DNA of 64,000 nucleotides from Allomyces macrogynus ATCC 38327 (Eukaryota; Blastocladiomycota; Blastocladiomycetes; Blastocladiales; Blastocladiaceae), in NCBI GenBank assembly GCA_000151295.1, contig GG745333.1:352469-416468 (forward strand). Reading direction: 5' to 3'. A program made the position numbers and the translations under genes. The notes under the pieces were generated by a model. The model was not told the DNA's origin. It saw nothing but the letters and a program-made list of their open reading frames with translations, and ran no database searches. Shown piece after piece: positions 18,715 through 29,061 of this stretch (the first letter of the stretch is position 1; every line of letters starts with the position of its first letter).

Positions 18715-18973
18715 ATGCCCGCGTACCGCGGCGCCCTCTTTGGTGCGATTGGTGCGCCCGTGATTGCAGCAGTCGCTGTTCCCGCCGCAGTTGTTGCCAT
18801 CGGATTTGGCGCAGACTGCCAAGAAGCAAGCTGACGGTCAGGCTGCCGATGAGGAGGAGGAGGAGGAGGAGGAGGAGGAGGAGGAGGAGGCCCAGGAAGA
18901 AGAGAACGAGGACGGCTCAGAAGCCGAGCACGACCAGGAAGTCACGAAACAGGGGAAGAAGTCGAAACTGTGA
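18715..18973 (+). pseudogene. IFI6/27-like F: truncated core fused out of frame to acidic tail
   Basis: Begins MPAYRGALFGAIGAPV and follows E closely through IAAVAVPAAVVAIGFGA, then the frame stops at 18832-18834 (39 residues). In the next frame an acidic and basic tail continues (TAKKQADGQAADEEEE..., a 13-codon GAG run, then AQEEENEDGSEAEHDQE, KKSKL, stop at 18971-18973). Relative to E the middle of the core (GI..ATMQAIGAT) is deleted. A splice joining the two frames is conceivable (GTCGCTG..GCGCAG, in phase) but would remove conserved core residues. Best read as a decayed copy. Confidence 0.6.
18851..18890. repeat. (GAG)13 microsatellite
   Basis: Thirteen GAG triplets in a row, encoding the glutamate run in the acidic tail of IFI-like F. 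Likely length-variable between strains. Confidence 0.9.
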
Positions 18974-19117
18974 AGCAGGCGGCAACAACAGATGCGGAGG
19001 CCGTTCAACGTGTTGTGGCCGGCACCATGAACAATGTTGTTGCGTTTACTTCAGCAGACCTTGCAAATATATCAACAACAGCAACCCAAGGGGACGGCAG
19101 GACACGGCGGCAGGGGC

Positions 19118-19774
19118 CTAATCCCGAGCATCGTCGGTTCGCCGCACCACATCGGCCAAGACGCAAATGGCGACCAGCAAGGCTGCGTCGACACCTGGTA
19201 CAACCGCAAGCGACATGGTATCCTTCGAGGTAAAGTTGCGCTCCGCGTCCATGCGCCCAATCAAAACGCCGTTCTCCGAGGGCCGACCCAAGAAGAAGAA
19301 CATGTCAACAAACCCGGCCTTGACAATCAACGGCGGCAAATTACGGGCCGTGTCGCAGACAAACGTGCCCTCGAGCGTGTAGTGCGTGAGGTGGCGGCGC
19401 ACGTTGACCTTGACGAGCACGTCGCCGCCCTCGCTCGACGGCCGGCAAATGTCAAAATTGGAGTAGATGAGTAGATCCTTGGACCGTACAGCGACAATCG
19501 GCAAGCATGTGTTTGCGTCGACCAGCTCCACCTCCTTGGACGAGAAGACGCGGCCCGACGTGCGATAGACAACTTGCTGCGTGTTGGCATCGACGACTTC
19601 GTGGTCCCCACCAGACCAGGACGCTTGTTGTCGGATGAGCAGCGTGCGGCGGTGCTGGTCGTACGGCACAACGTGGTCCTCGCCAACGACGAGCACGCGC
19701 TTGTAGTTGGTGTTGCGAAGCGCATCGTCGGCGATAAAGTTCGTGTTGGCGTACTTGGTCAGCGACTGGCCCAT
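19118..19774 (-). CDS. LURP-one-related (LOR/tubby-fold) protein 1
   Basis: 218 residues from MGQSLTKYAN. The sequence follows the LURP-one-related family (DUF567), a 12-stranded barrel round a central helix related to Tubby and phospholipid scramblases: early strand VLVVGEDHVVPYDQHRRTLL, GRVFSSKEVELVDANT, later VDMFFFLGRP, then the hallmark C-terminal strand-helix DTMSLAVVPGVDAALLVAIC. LOR proteins are linked to defence in plants and to membrane lipids by fold; the role here is unknown. The frame stays open upstream to an ATG at 19906, adding 44 Arg/Ala/Ser-rich residues that would resemble a mitochondrial presequence; the sister gene lacks this, so I prefer 19774. Convergent with IFI-like F. 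Confidence 0.8.
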   Translation of the reverse strand: MGQSLTKYANTNFIADDALRNTNYKRVLVVGEDHVVPYDQHRRTLLIRQQASWSGGDHEVVDANTQQVVYRTSGRVFSSKEVELVDANTCLPIVAVRSKDLLIYSNFDICRPSSEGGDVLVKVNVRRHLTHYTLEGTFVCDTARNLPPLIVKAGFVDMFFFLGRPSENGVLIGRMDAERNFTSKDTMSLAVVPGVDAALLVAICVLADVVRRTDDARD

Positions 19775-20244
19775 AGTAGTCTGGATTTCAGCTATGCTTG
19801 CAGCTTGATGGGCGATGGAATGTCGTCGGACGAGGGCAAGAGTCGCGCGCGAGAGATACGGTGCGAATCGCGAGGAAACAGCTGCAGCTTTCACAATGGA
19901 GCGCACGACCTACGGTTTCAAGGATCCAACAAAAGAGAGCGCGTGCAGAAAGTGTTGTGAGTCGCAAACAGTTGGAATGTGGTGTGGTTCAGTGGGTTTG
20001 GTGGCGAGGCGAATAGGCCATATCATTGGCAGGTCACCGCCACGTCACCCTCTCCAGACTGTCACACTTCTGACCTTGCGTTGCTGCCATCCATGGCGTC
20101 GCACCTCGAGAGATGAGCGCCGCTACCCCGCTGCGACTTGGAACCAAATCAAGATCAAGGCTGAACGAAGTATGCCAACTCATCCCCACAAATCACAAAT
20201 CTATTGCGCCCTCTCCTCTGGTGGTTCATGCTCATCAGCCAGCA
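19775..20244. other. Region between the two LOR genes
   Basis: 470 bp. Contains the optional N-terminal extension of LOR 1 (19775-19906) and its presumed promoter. Nothing else recognised. Confidence 0.4.
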
Positions 20245-20906
20245 TCACCACCCAGTGAGATCGTCAGTGCGCTGCACGAAATCAGCCAAAACACAAATAT
20301 ACACGAGCAGCACCGCGTCGACGCCCGGAACGACGGTGAGCGACATGGTGTCGCTGCCACTCAAATGACGTTCGGCTTCCATGCGCCCAATCAACACGCC
20401 GTGCCCGGCTGGATGGCCCAAATAGAAGAACATGTCGACAAACCCGGCCTTGACGACAAGCAGTGGCAAATGACGAGCCGACTCGCACACAAACGTGCCC
20501 TCGAGCGTGGAGTGCTCACCGTGTCGGCGCCCCTTGATGCGCGTGAGCAACTCGCCGCCCTCATTGGCGGGAAGGCAAATGTCAAAGCTGGCGTATTCTC
20601 CAAACGGGTCCTTGGAGCGCACCGCGACGATAGGTACGCCCGTGCACGTGTCGCGCCGCTCGAGCTCCTTGGACCACAACACCTTGCCGGACGAGCGGTA
20701 CAGGATCTGCTGCGTGTTCGTGTCGATGACGTCGTGATCACCACCCGAGAACGACGGAACTTGACAGATCAGGAGCGCGCGGCGGTGTTGGTCGTAGGGA
20801 ACGACGTGGTCCTCGCCAACGACGAGCACGCGCTTGAGTTGGTGTTGCGCAATGCATCGTCCGAGTTGATGCTCGAATTGGCATACTTGGTCAACGACTG
20901 GCTCAT
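20245..20906 (-). CDS. LURP-one-related protein 2, one-base frame break near the start
   Basis: Tandem sister of LOR 1, same strand. It starts MSQSLTKYANSS at 20904-20906 and matches throughout: RVLVVGEDHVVPYDQHRRAL, VDMFFYLGHPAGHGVLIGRM, DTMSLTVVPGVDAVLLVYIC. At about 20836 the codon TAC of LOR 1 (RNTNYKRVL) is reduced to two bases, so the first 23 residues and the remaining ~194 are in different frames. No intron fits. Either the gene is dead or one base is missing from the assembly; the rest of the frame is clean, favouring a recent event or an error. A start at an internal ATG (20829, MLVVGED) would give a protein lacking the first strand. Confidence 0.72.
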
Positions 20907-21454
20907 GGTTGTGTAAGCAAAGCGAAAGTAAATGAATGGTTCAAGAGCACGCGGCAAGACTGGGATCAACAACAGCTTTGGACGCATTGGATTGGGACGA
21001 GAATGGACAAAAAGAGGGAGCAATGACTTGGCGCGCCCACTTGGCGCGCTACTCTTCTCCATTACCAGGCCCGCGAGCCCAGGCAAATACACATTTGGCG
21101 GCGGGCGTGTGTGGTGCTGCAGGGAAGAGAGCAAAGCATTGATTGGATGGGATTCTCGGCGCCCATATACACGGAAGAGCGCGTGCTAGATTACACGCGT
21201 AATGAGCTGCTGTTTGGAATCGAAGGGCGGGGAAAGTCAATGGTGATGAGCGTGGTTCGCCTGACCGCCTGAGAATAAAAAGGGACGGCGCTGAGTGATC
21301 GTACCACTGGCTTGGCTTGCGATGTGATCGCGTGTGGACGCCTCACGCTGTTGCTCTTCACGACGTCGTCGATCACGACGCTCCTTTCGACGTGACCGAC
21401 CAGCAACAACCACCACCATCTGCAACGCTTTAACTGATCTCGACTTGGTGCATA
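20907..21454. promoter_or_regulatory. Divergent region between LOR 2 and IFT80
   Basis: About 550 bp between divergent starts. Presumed promoters; no element singled out. Confidence 0.4.
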
Positions 21455-24328
21455 ATGAAGCTCAAAGTCAACTGCAACTCTTCCAGCCGTATGCTCGACT
21501 TGCATGCGATGTTGCCCACGCATCGATGATTCAGGACCTGACGGACCGTCACCACCAACAACTTTCGTCGTGATTACCAGACTCGGACATCGTTGCCTGT
21601 CTCGGCTGGTCTTCAACAAACGAGCTCTTTTCCATTGGGTTGGTATGCCCCTCCCCCTCCCCCCGCAGTTCCTGATTTCGCCGCGCCGCGAACTCCTCAA
21701 GATGACGAAAACGGCGGGTCCTGTCTCCCTAGCGAGGACCAGCGCCTTCTTCGATGGACGCGCGAGGGCGATTGCCTCGGGCCCGTTGCCACTACGCTCT
21801 TTAACCCGGCCGGCGGGTACCCTCCTCGCGCAGCGGCCGCTGCTGCCGCAGCAGCTGTAGCGGCAAATGACGGAAGCGCTGCGACCGACGGACCGCCGCG
21901 TGTGTACGTCACGGCGCTCTCGTGGCTGCCTGGGCGCACCGACATGTTTGCTGCCGGCACGAGCGACGGGAAGATCATGCTGTGCAGCAAAGGCGCGCGC
22001 GTTGACAAGATCATGGACGCGCACCGCGGTGCCGTGCTGTCGCTGCACTGGAGCGGGGACGGGTCGGCGCTCTTGTCGGGTATGCTGTTGAACGAGCACG
22101 AGCGTGCCGGAAAACTGAAGGTTAACGACCCTATTGTGGTATCGCCGCAGGTGGGGAGGACGGCCAAGTCAAGATTTGGTCCAAGACGGGCATGCTACGG
22201 TCGCTGCTCTTGACCCAAGGTCCGCGCTTGGCTGTCCATTTTATCTTTTTGACCGCCGTGAACTTACTTTGATCTGGGCATGGCCGCTTAGGGACACCGA
22301 TCTTCTCGTCGTCATGGTCGCCCGATGGGACTCAAGTCCTGCTCACGGCCAACAAATCGCTGTGTGTCAAGCCGCTGCAAGCAGGCTCGAAACAGAACAC
22401 GGTATGTATTTTTCTTTTGATCTGTGACGAATTGTTGATGTCCTCTGACCATCACCATCCCCAATAGTGGAAAGCACACGATGGTTGCGTCTTGAAGGTC
22501 GCATGGAACGAGGCGTCATCCCTGATCGTGTCGGGTGGCGAGGACAAGAAGTTCAAGGTGTGGGACGCGTACGGCCGGCTGATGTATGCGTCGCCCATTC
22601 TCGACCACGTCGTCACCTCGCTGGCCTGGTCGCCCAATGGCGACTGCTTTACCGTGGGCTCGTACAATTCGCTCCGCGTGTGCGACCGACTTGGGGTACG
22701 CTGTGCCTTGCTTCTCCACCATCGACACTATCTCTAGGGGCGAAACTCACGGTTGGTTATTTCCTCTAGTGGACGCTCGCCACCTCCACGGTCGATTCCG
22801 GCAGCATCTACGCGATCTCGTGGACGGCCGACGGCACCATGTTCGCGTTCGCGACGGCGCGCGGCCACGTCGGGTTCGCGCACCTAGTCCACCGGCGGCT
22901 CGAGTGGCGGCACCTCGAAGTGGAGATTCTCGACGACAAGGTCGTGCAGGTACGCGACACGAAAACGGGCCACGAGGACCAGCTCGACTTCAAGGACCGA
23001 CTCATGCACGCAAGCGTTGCGTTCCACACGGTCGTGCTCATCACCAGCACGCAATGCCATGTCGTCACGACCACACTTGGTCAATTGGCTGTGAATGCGT
23101 TTGACGTGCCCGCACAGCTCTCGGGTCGGCTCGGTGCCGTCAAGCAGGCGAAATCGTGCTTCGCCGTCGTCGATCACCAGAACGGGATCGTTGTCATGGC
23201 CTACTCAGGCCGCGTCCTGTGCCACATCAAGCTCGCGCGGCCGGAAACCGTGACCGAGGCGCTCCTGGCGCTCAACGACGAGGTCCTGGTCGTGCGCGAC
23301 CCCGTGCACGAGGACAAGTTGCTGCAGTTTGACCTGTCGACAGGCCGCTCACTCGGCGAGATCCAGCACGCGCACGATATTCGCAAGGTGGACGTGGACC
23401 ACGTCGGGCTCGCCAAGCACGTGGCCATTGTCGACAAGAACAATGACCTGTGGCTCGCACAACTCGCGCGTGGGAACCTCGTCAAGCTCGGCGGAATGAC
23501 CGAGTCGATTCGGTTCGACGAAGAAACACCGCTGCTCGCCAGTACCATGGACGGGCGGCTCACGTTCTGGATGTTCCCGGCGGTCGTCTTTGTCGATGCG
23601 GATCTCGCAAAAGTCGCGGTCCGGACCAAGGAGGGGGTCAAGTCGGCGCGGATTCTGTGGTATGCCGGGTCGCAGTGCAGTTTGCGCAAGACTGACGGCA
23701 GTACCATGGTTGTGGGGTGGACGTGCCCGTACACGCGCACGTTGCACGAACTCGCTGCGCGAAAAAAGTGGGACGCGGGTCTTAAGATTTGCCGCATGGC
23801 CAAGCAGCGCGACTTGTGGGCCGTGCTCGCCGGCTTGGCGCTCACGCACGGCAACGAGCTCAATACGGCCGAAGTCGCGTATGCGGCCATGGACGACGCG
23901 ACCAAAGTGCAGTACATTTGCCACATTCGCGCGTTCAAGGCCGCTGAGTTGCGGCAGGCCGAGGTGCTCGTGTTCAAGCGCCAGTTCAAGGAGGCCGAGG
24001 CCGTGTTGCTCGCGGCGGGCATGGCGTTTTGGGCAGTGCGCATGTGGGTGCTTGCGCATCAATGGGATCGGTACGTGCCATTCTTTGTTTCTTGCCGTGG
24101 AGAGGAGGGACGACACTGACTTGTTGCACGAATAGCGCGCTGGATATCGTCCAACGGTTCAAGGATTTGCTACCGATGGTGCTCGTCAAGCGCAAAGAGT
24201 ACCTCGCGCGGGTCGGGCTCCCGGAAACGCACAAGCGGTTCCTGCAGCTCGAGCAGACGAGTGTGGATGCCGTGGCCGTCAACGGCATGATCACGGCCGA
24301 GGAGCGCAAGGCGGGACTGCAAGCATAG
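21455..24328 (+). CDS. IFT80: Intraflagellar transport protein 80 (IFT80)
   Basis: Eight exons with in-phase junctions (21455-21488, 21581-21638, 21733-22079, 22151-22219, 22292-22401, 22468-22695, 22770-24070, 24136-24328) give 779 residues, the usual IFT80 length. The start MKLKVNCNS and the spliced CLGWSSTNELFSIGEDQRLL match the IFT80 N-terminus. WD40 blades follow (ALSWLPGRTDMFAAGTSDG, AWNEASSLIVSGGEDKKFKV, SLAWSPNGDCFTVGSYNSL, ISWTADGTMFAFATARGHV), then a second propeller and a TPR-like helical C-terminus (RKKWDAGLKICRMAKQRDLW). IFT80 is a subunit of IFT complex B, which carries cargo along cilia and flagella. Its presence implies a flagellated life stage. Convergent with lipase 1, 150 bp apart. 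Confidence 0.95.
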
Positions 24329-24478
24329 TTGGTGTTTTGGACTGGGACAGTTGGAAGGGGTGGCACTGGGTGGACAGCAAGCGCATTTCTCAAATGGATA
24401 CGCCTTTGTTCATAATCTACTGTTTTTTGTTCCATCCCAGTCAAGTCTTCAATTGTTCGCGAATGGAATCCATGCCTT

Positions 24479-27331
24479 TCACGCGTCGATACCGATCCCT
24501 GCACACATGTCCTCGATCGTCTGCAGCGTGTTCTTGATCGAGTGGCAGTTGGACGGGACTGATTGGTGGCAAGGCAGGTGAACCTGCGCGGCCACTTGAT
24601 CGTCGGCCATCGGGACTGGGTTAAGGCCAGGGGCACGTAAGAAACATTGCCATCAGCACGCGAGTCGCGAAGCGATCGGCTACCAACGCACCGGGATCCG
24701 AAAACGGCACAACGTTCACTGTCCACTTGGCAATCGCCTCGACCGTCGTGTCGTAGGCCAAATACGACATGCCAAGCCCCGGCCCGGAAATCGCGACCCC
24801 TGGCACCTGCACGCGCGACGCTACAACTTGCGCGAGCCCACCGCCCAGCGAGTGCCCCGTGACCAGCACCTTCTGCCCACTCTGCACAAGCGCGCGCGTA
24901 TATGCCTCGACCTCGACCGCGTAGAGAAACCTCGAAAACGCCAAGTACTGCGCAACGACGCGCACGACCGCGGCCATGGCCGTGCGCGGCCACAGCACAA
25001 AAAACGTGCCGAAATAACTCGATCCTTGCAGGAGCAGCGGCGTCGACCACAGCCGCGCGTCCTCGAGCACGTCCTCGAGAGTCGACGTGCCGCGGATTGC
25101 CACGACACTAAGTCCGGGCGCGGTGGACGGGAACCGGAATTCCCAGAACCGCACGCCCGTCGTGTCGTTGAGGTTGGCGTGCTCGACTTGCACGTCGGCG
25201 AGTCGCGGATTGCCGCGCAGGTACGTGGTTGCGTCGTCGCGCGTGGAACTGTACGTGGCTGCGGAGAGTGCAGCGAGGTCGGCCAGGTTGAGCCGCGCGG
25301 TGCCCGTGCGGTCGACGCCGTACATGGCCGTACATAGCGGGAACCGGCCCGTGCCGAGGGTCGTGTTGCGGAACGTCGTCGCAGTCGTGGTGCTTGTGCT
25401 CTGCGTTCCAACGGCAAACCCAATCGCCACGGACCCGACCACGGCCAAACTCACGAGCACAACCGTGATGATTGCACTGCGGCGCGCGTGCCGCCGGACG
25501 AGGCCGTGCCGCTGCAGGGTGAATTCGCCCACGGGCGCACGCGGCCGGTGCGTCCACCACGCGCGTCCGTCACGCAAGTCGATCCCAAGGCACGCGAGTG
25601 CAACCATAGTCGACGGCCCGAGCCCGACAGCTATCTGGCTGCACACGTAACCTGCCACAGCCAGCTTACCGATGATTGCGACGATTACACCAGCGGCCGC
25701 AACGACAGGTGGAAGCGTCAGTGCGAGCGACAAGTCTTGCATGACGAACAGCGCAAAGAACCCAATGTAGGCGCCCGCGAGAGGCCCCCACCGCGGCACG
25801 CCGACCGTCGCGAGCAGTTCGGCAATTGACGTGGTCGTTTTTGCTGTCCCATTAGCGACATTGGTCAGGTCGACGAGGCCTACCGTCGCGAGTCCAAACC
25901 CAATGACAAAGAAGCGGACAGCGAACACAATCCACACGACGCGACGGTCAGTGCCGTCGTACCGCTGATCAGGGAGTGGCCGCGCAGATGCCGATCCGGG
26001 ACGACCGCGGAACTGGTGCCAGACGCGGTGCCAGAGTCGGTGTTGGCGAAGGATCAGGAGAGTCGCGAGAATGATCCCGAACGACCACAAGATAACGGCG
26101 CGGCCCTAGGTGTGCGCATCGAGGGGGGGTCAGCGGCAAACAAAATTGGCGAGTAATTCGGGCAAAAAGGGTACCGAGTGGACGAACAAGAGGCCAAAGA
26201 ACAACGTCCAGAACGTGATGGTCGTGGCCTGGCCGAGCAATGCGTCGACAATGTGGATGTGGTTTGGGTGTCTGGCCCGCCGAGGCCACGTAGAGGGCGC
26301 GGCGCGCTCCACAGAGAGGTATCCCTTGGCCAGCGCAGCGAGAAACCCGAGGGTACGTGCAGTGCGCCGGGTTGCGTTGAACACCACGATCACAAGCGTA
26401 GTGCCTATCCAGGAAACATCGTGAGCAACCTATCATTACTGCCAAGAGAAATGATGATTTCATTGGTACCCAAGACGTAAAAAGCCGTCAAAAACGACAA
26501 GATTCCGTAAAACCCAAACACGGCCGAGATCACGACGCTCGGAACCACGAACACCAGCACAATGACGATTGCATCGAGCACATGCTGGACGCGATGCGCC
26601 ATGCGGTGCCGCTCCAATTCAATCTGCCAGTGCAAGTCGTCGTCGTCGCGCGGCGCGTTGCTGAGCGGGCTCTCGGGCACGTCGAGCTCGCCCGATGGTG
26701 GACCAGTCGCGCCCACCATGGTTTTCCGCCACTGCCGATGCACGAGCCAGGTGGAGATGCGGAATATGAGCCAGGCGCGCAGCTTGGCGAGCAGCTGGCC
26801 TGGCGCGAGCACGATCAGCGTGATGGGCAGCGCCGACGTGGACTCGCTGTCTTCATCCTCGTCCTCTGCTGGTGCCGGTGCTGCCGACTTGGCGTCCGCC
26901 GCTTCCATGTCGTGCGCGTGCACGTCGTCGAGCGGCGACCAGATCCACATGCCAATCCGTACAGCGGTGCGCAACAGCGTCGCCGTGCACCGCCACACGA
27001 CCACGGCGTAGAACACAATCCCAGCGGCCACAGGTGCCGTCAAGTCGGTCACGTTGACACTGTAGAGAATGTAGGCGAGCGCAAGTTGCACGCAGAGCAT
27101 GAGTGCCAGGATCATGGACACGCCGCCAGCGAGTGCGAGCGTCGCAACAGCGTGCAGCGACCTGGTCCATGATTGCGCCTTGTGCAACTTGGTCGCCGAG
27201 TGTGGACCGATGCGGCGCGTCGGACGAATGGCGCGAATAGCGGGCAGGGCGGGCGGTAACGTGTTTAATGGCATGGGTCGATCACGCTCGGCACTCGTAG
27301 TTGATGTTGGTGCTGGGGCGGACTGAATCAT
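24479..27331 (-). CDS. Polytopic class 3 lipase 1
   Basis: Four exons (27331-26470, 26404-26175, 26105-24692, 24615-24479; phases agree) give 880 residues. The first ~600 residues carry roughly ten hydrophobic membrane segments in two blocks separated by an acidic cytosolic-type loop (APAEDEDEDSEST). The last ~280 form an alpha/beta-hydrolase lipase class 3 domain: SVVAIRGTSTLEDV (about 697-710), nucleophile elbow TGHSLGGGLAQ with Ser near 783, the acidic residue in VVPFSDPVPM, and a C-terminal HLPCHQS that can supply the His. Membrane anchoring plus this domain recalls sn-1 diacylglycerol lipases, but there are many more helices, so I only call it a membrane lipase; the lipid substrate is unknown. 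Tandem with lipase 2, with conserved intron positions. Confidence 0.85.
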
Positions 27332-29061
27332 CCTGATCGAAACCGGCAAGAAAGCTGTTGGCGGCGGGAAATTGGCAATGAAGTGCGGGCACGAGTGACG
27401 CTGAGTGTTCCGTCTATTGCAGCGAGTTGTTGCTCTGGCACGTAAGAAATTATCGTCGTGAGTACGGCGCCGGCCGGGCCCACCCAAAGCTGGAGTCGGT
27501 GACCGCAACCAGGTTCCCCTGCCGCAACCAACCGCATACCGTCCACTGCCTCTCGCACCCGTGCAAGAGCGAGGCACACGACACGTATTGCCGCTTCGCC
27601 TCCATTTCTGAGCGAACCAAACTCGGGCCAAAACGTCTCGAAAGGAGAACGGCAGCACGAGTCCGGTGAGGGCCGCCAGGTCACGCGTTGCTGGCTCGAG
27701 CTGCGACTTGCGCACACCAGCTCATGGTTGTTGGTTCTGTACGCCTCCACGCTCTTGGCACTTTGTTGGCAGGCTCGCGTTCAACGATCAACATGTCGCC
27801 CGTCCCCGTCCTTGGCACCACCATCCATACGCCACGAACCGACCCACGAACCGACCGTCTGCAATGTCTTTCTCGAAATCACCAAACGCGATATCTTCGG
27901 GCGCCGTTGCTCCGGCTCATCGAAATCCAAACCATTTCCATAAAACCAGCAACAATTGGTCGACTCAGAACCGGACTTGTCGTCACTCTCGTTCCGACTT
28001 AGCATGGAATATTTTTATGTCTTGAGTCTCATCGTCGTCGACCAGAATCGCCGCGCCAAAACATAAAGCAGCAACACCATAAAAGCGTTTTGCGCAAGCA
28101 CGATCGTCCAGTGTGAATAAACCCATCACGGTGTGTTCAGGATTTGATAGTACCAATTTTTCAACTCCTTTCGTGCGTGTGCGATGCCAGAGAGCGAGTG
28201 AGCGAAGAGAGGGGATAACATAACGTAGCAACGGAAATGGAGCGGAAAAGATGACCTCGGTAGGCAATACTGGCTTGAACCCCACAGGCCCGAAGGCAAG
28301 TGGGCGATCAAAGAACACAGTCAGCAAGGGCGATCTGCAAGGGAAAGAAGGTAAACTTCTTCTTGAAATCGTCATTGGTCATTTTCCGCTCAGAACGGAG
28401 TGAGGGGGAGCCGGGGAGATAAATCGAGCAATCGGGCCACGTGAGCGGGCAGCAGCGATATCTGTCTGGAGGTGGAGAGAGGAACGAGTGAGCGAGCGGT
28501 TCACAAAGAAAAGCGCGACGTTGGAGCGGAGAGAGAATGGGGTGCGAGGATGGCTTCTCGGACAAGATGGGTAAAAACCCTTGCGAATATCGACATCGAA
28601 ATCATTCCGCCTGGGGCGGCAAGTTGTCTCTTCCACGAAGCCGAATGGGGGAGTGGGAAGGGAAGGGAGGGAAGGAAGGGGGCAGCGGGCGCGAGCTGCA
28701 ACGAGAAGACGGCGCGTACCAGGTGCGGAGAGGTCACTTGTCGGTGCAGAGGTGCGGGAGAATGAATCGAGGGAACGGCATGTGGCTGCTTTCAACGATG
28801 CGAGTTCTTTGGTGACAAGACGTCACGTGCAGCGTTGCACCCAACAACGGTTTAGTACTTGGACCTCCAGAAACTAGATCAGCTCGTCGACCCAGGCCCT
28901 GTCTTCGACCGTGCGCAGATCCCGCCGAAAAGTTGGCCACGAGCTGGTCAAGCAACAGCGGATAGGAGAATGATCGAAAAGTGGAGTGAAGACAGCGGTG
29001 ACAAAATGGCATTGGCGCCGCCATGAAACGGCGGCGCAACATCTACAGCCTGCTACTCCAT
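27332..29061. other. Intergenic between tandem lipases, no confident gene
   Basis: About 1.7 kb. Minus-strand frames at 27983-28375 (ending with a hydrophobic FYGVAALCFGAAILVDDD) and 28308-28565 (MTNDDFKKKF) could belong to a small spliced gene, but I cannot join them convincingly and recognise no domain. The promoter of lipase 1 should be at the low end. Confidence 0.4.

Noticed and set aside
18769..18814. Intron joining head and tail of IFI-like F
   Set aside because: In phase, but the donor GTCGCTG is poor and it would delete residues conserved with E; decay is more likely, though left open as a test.
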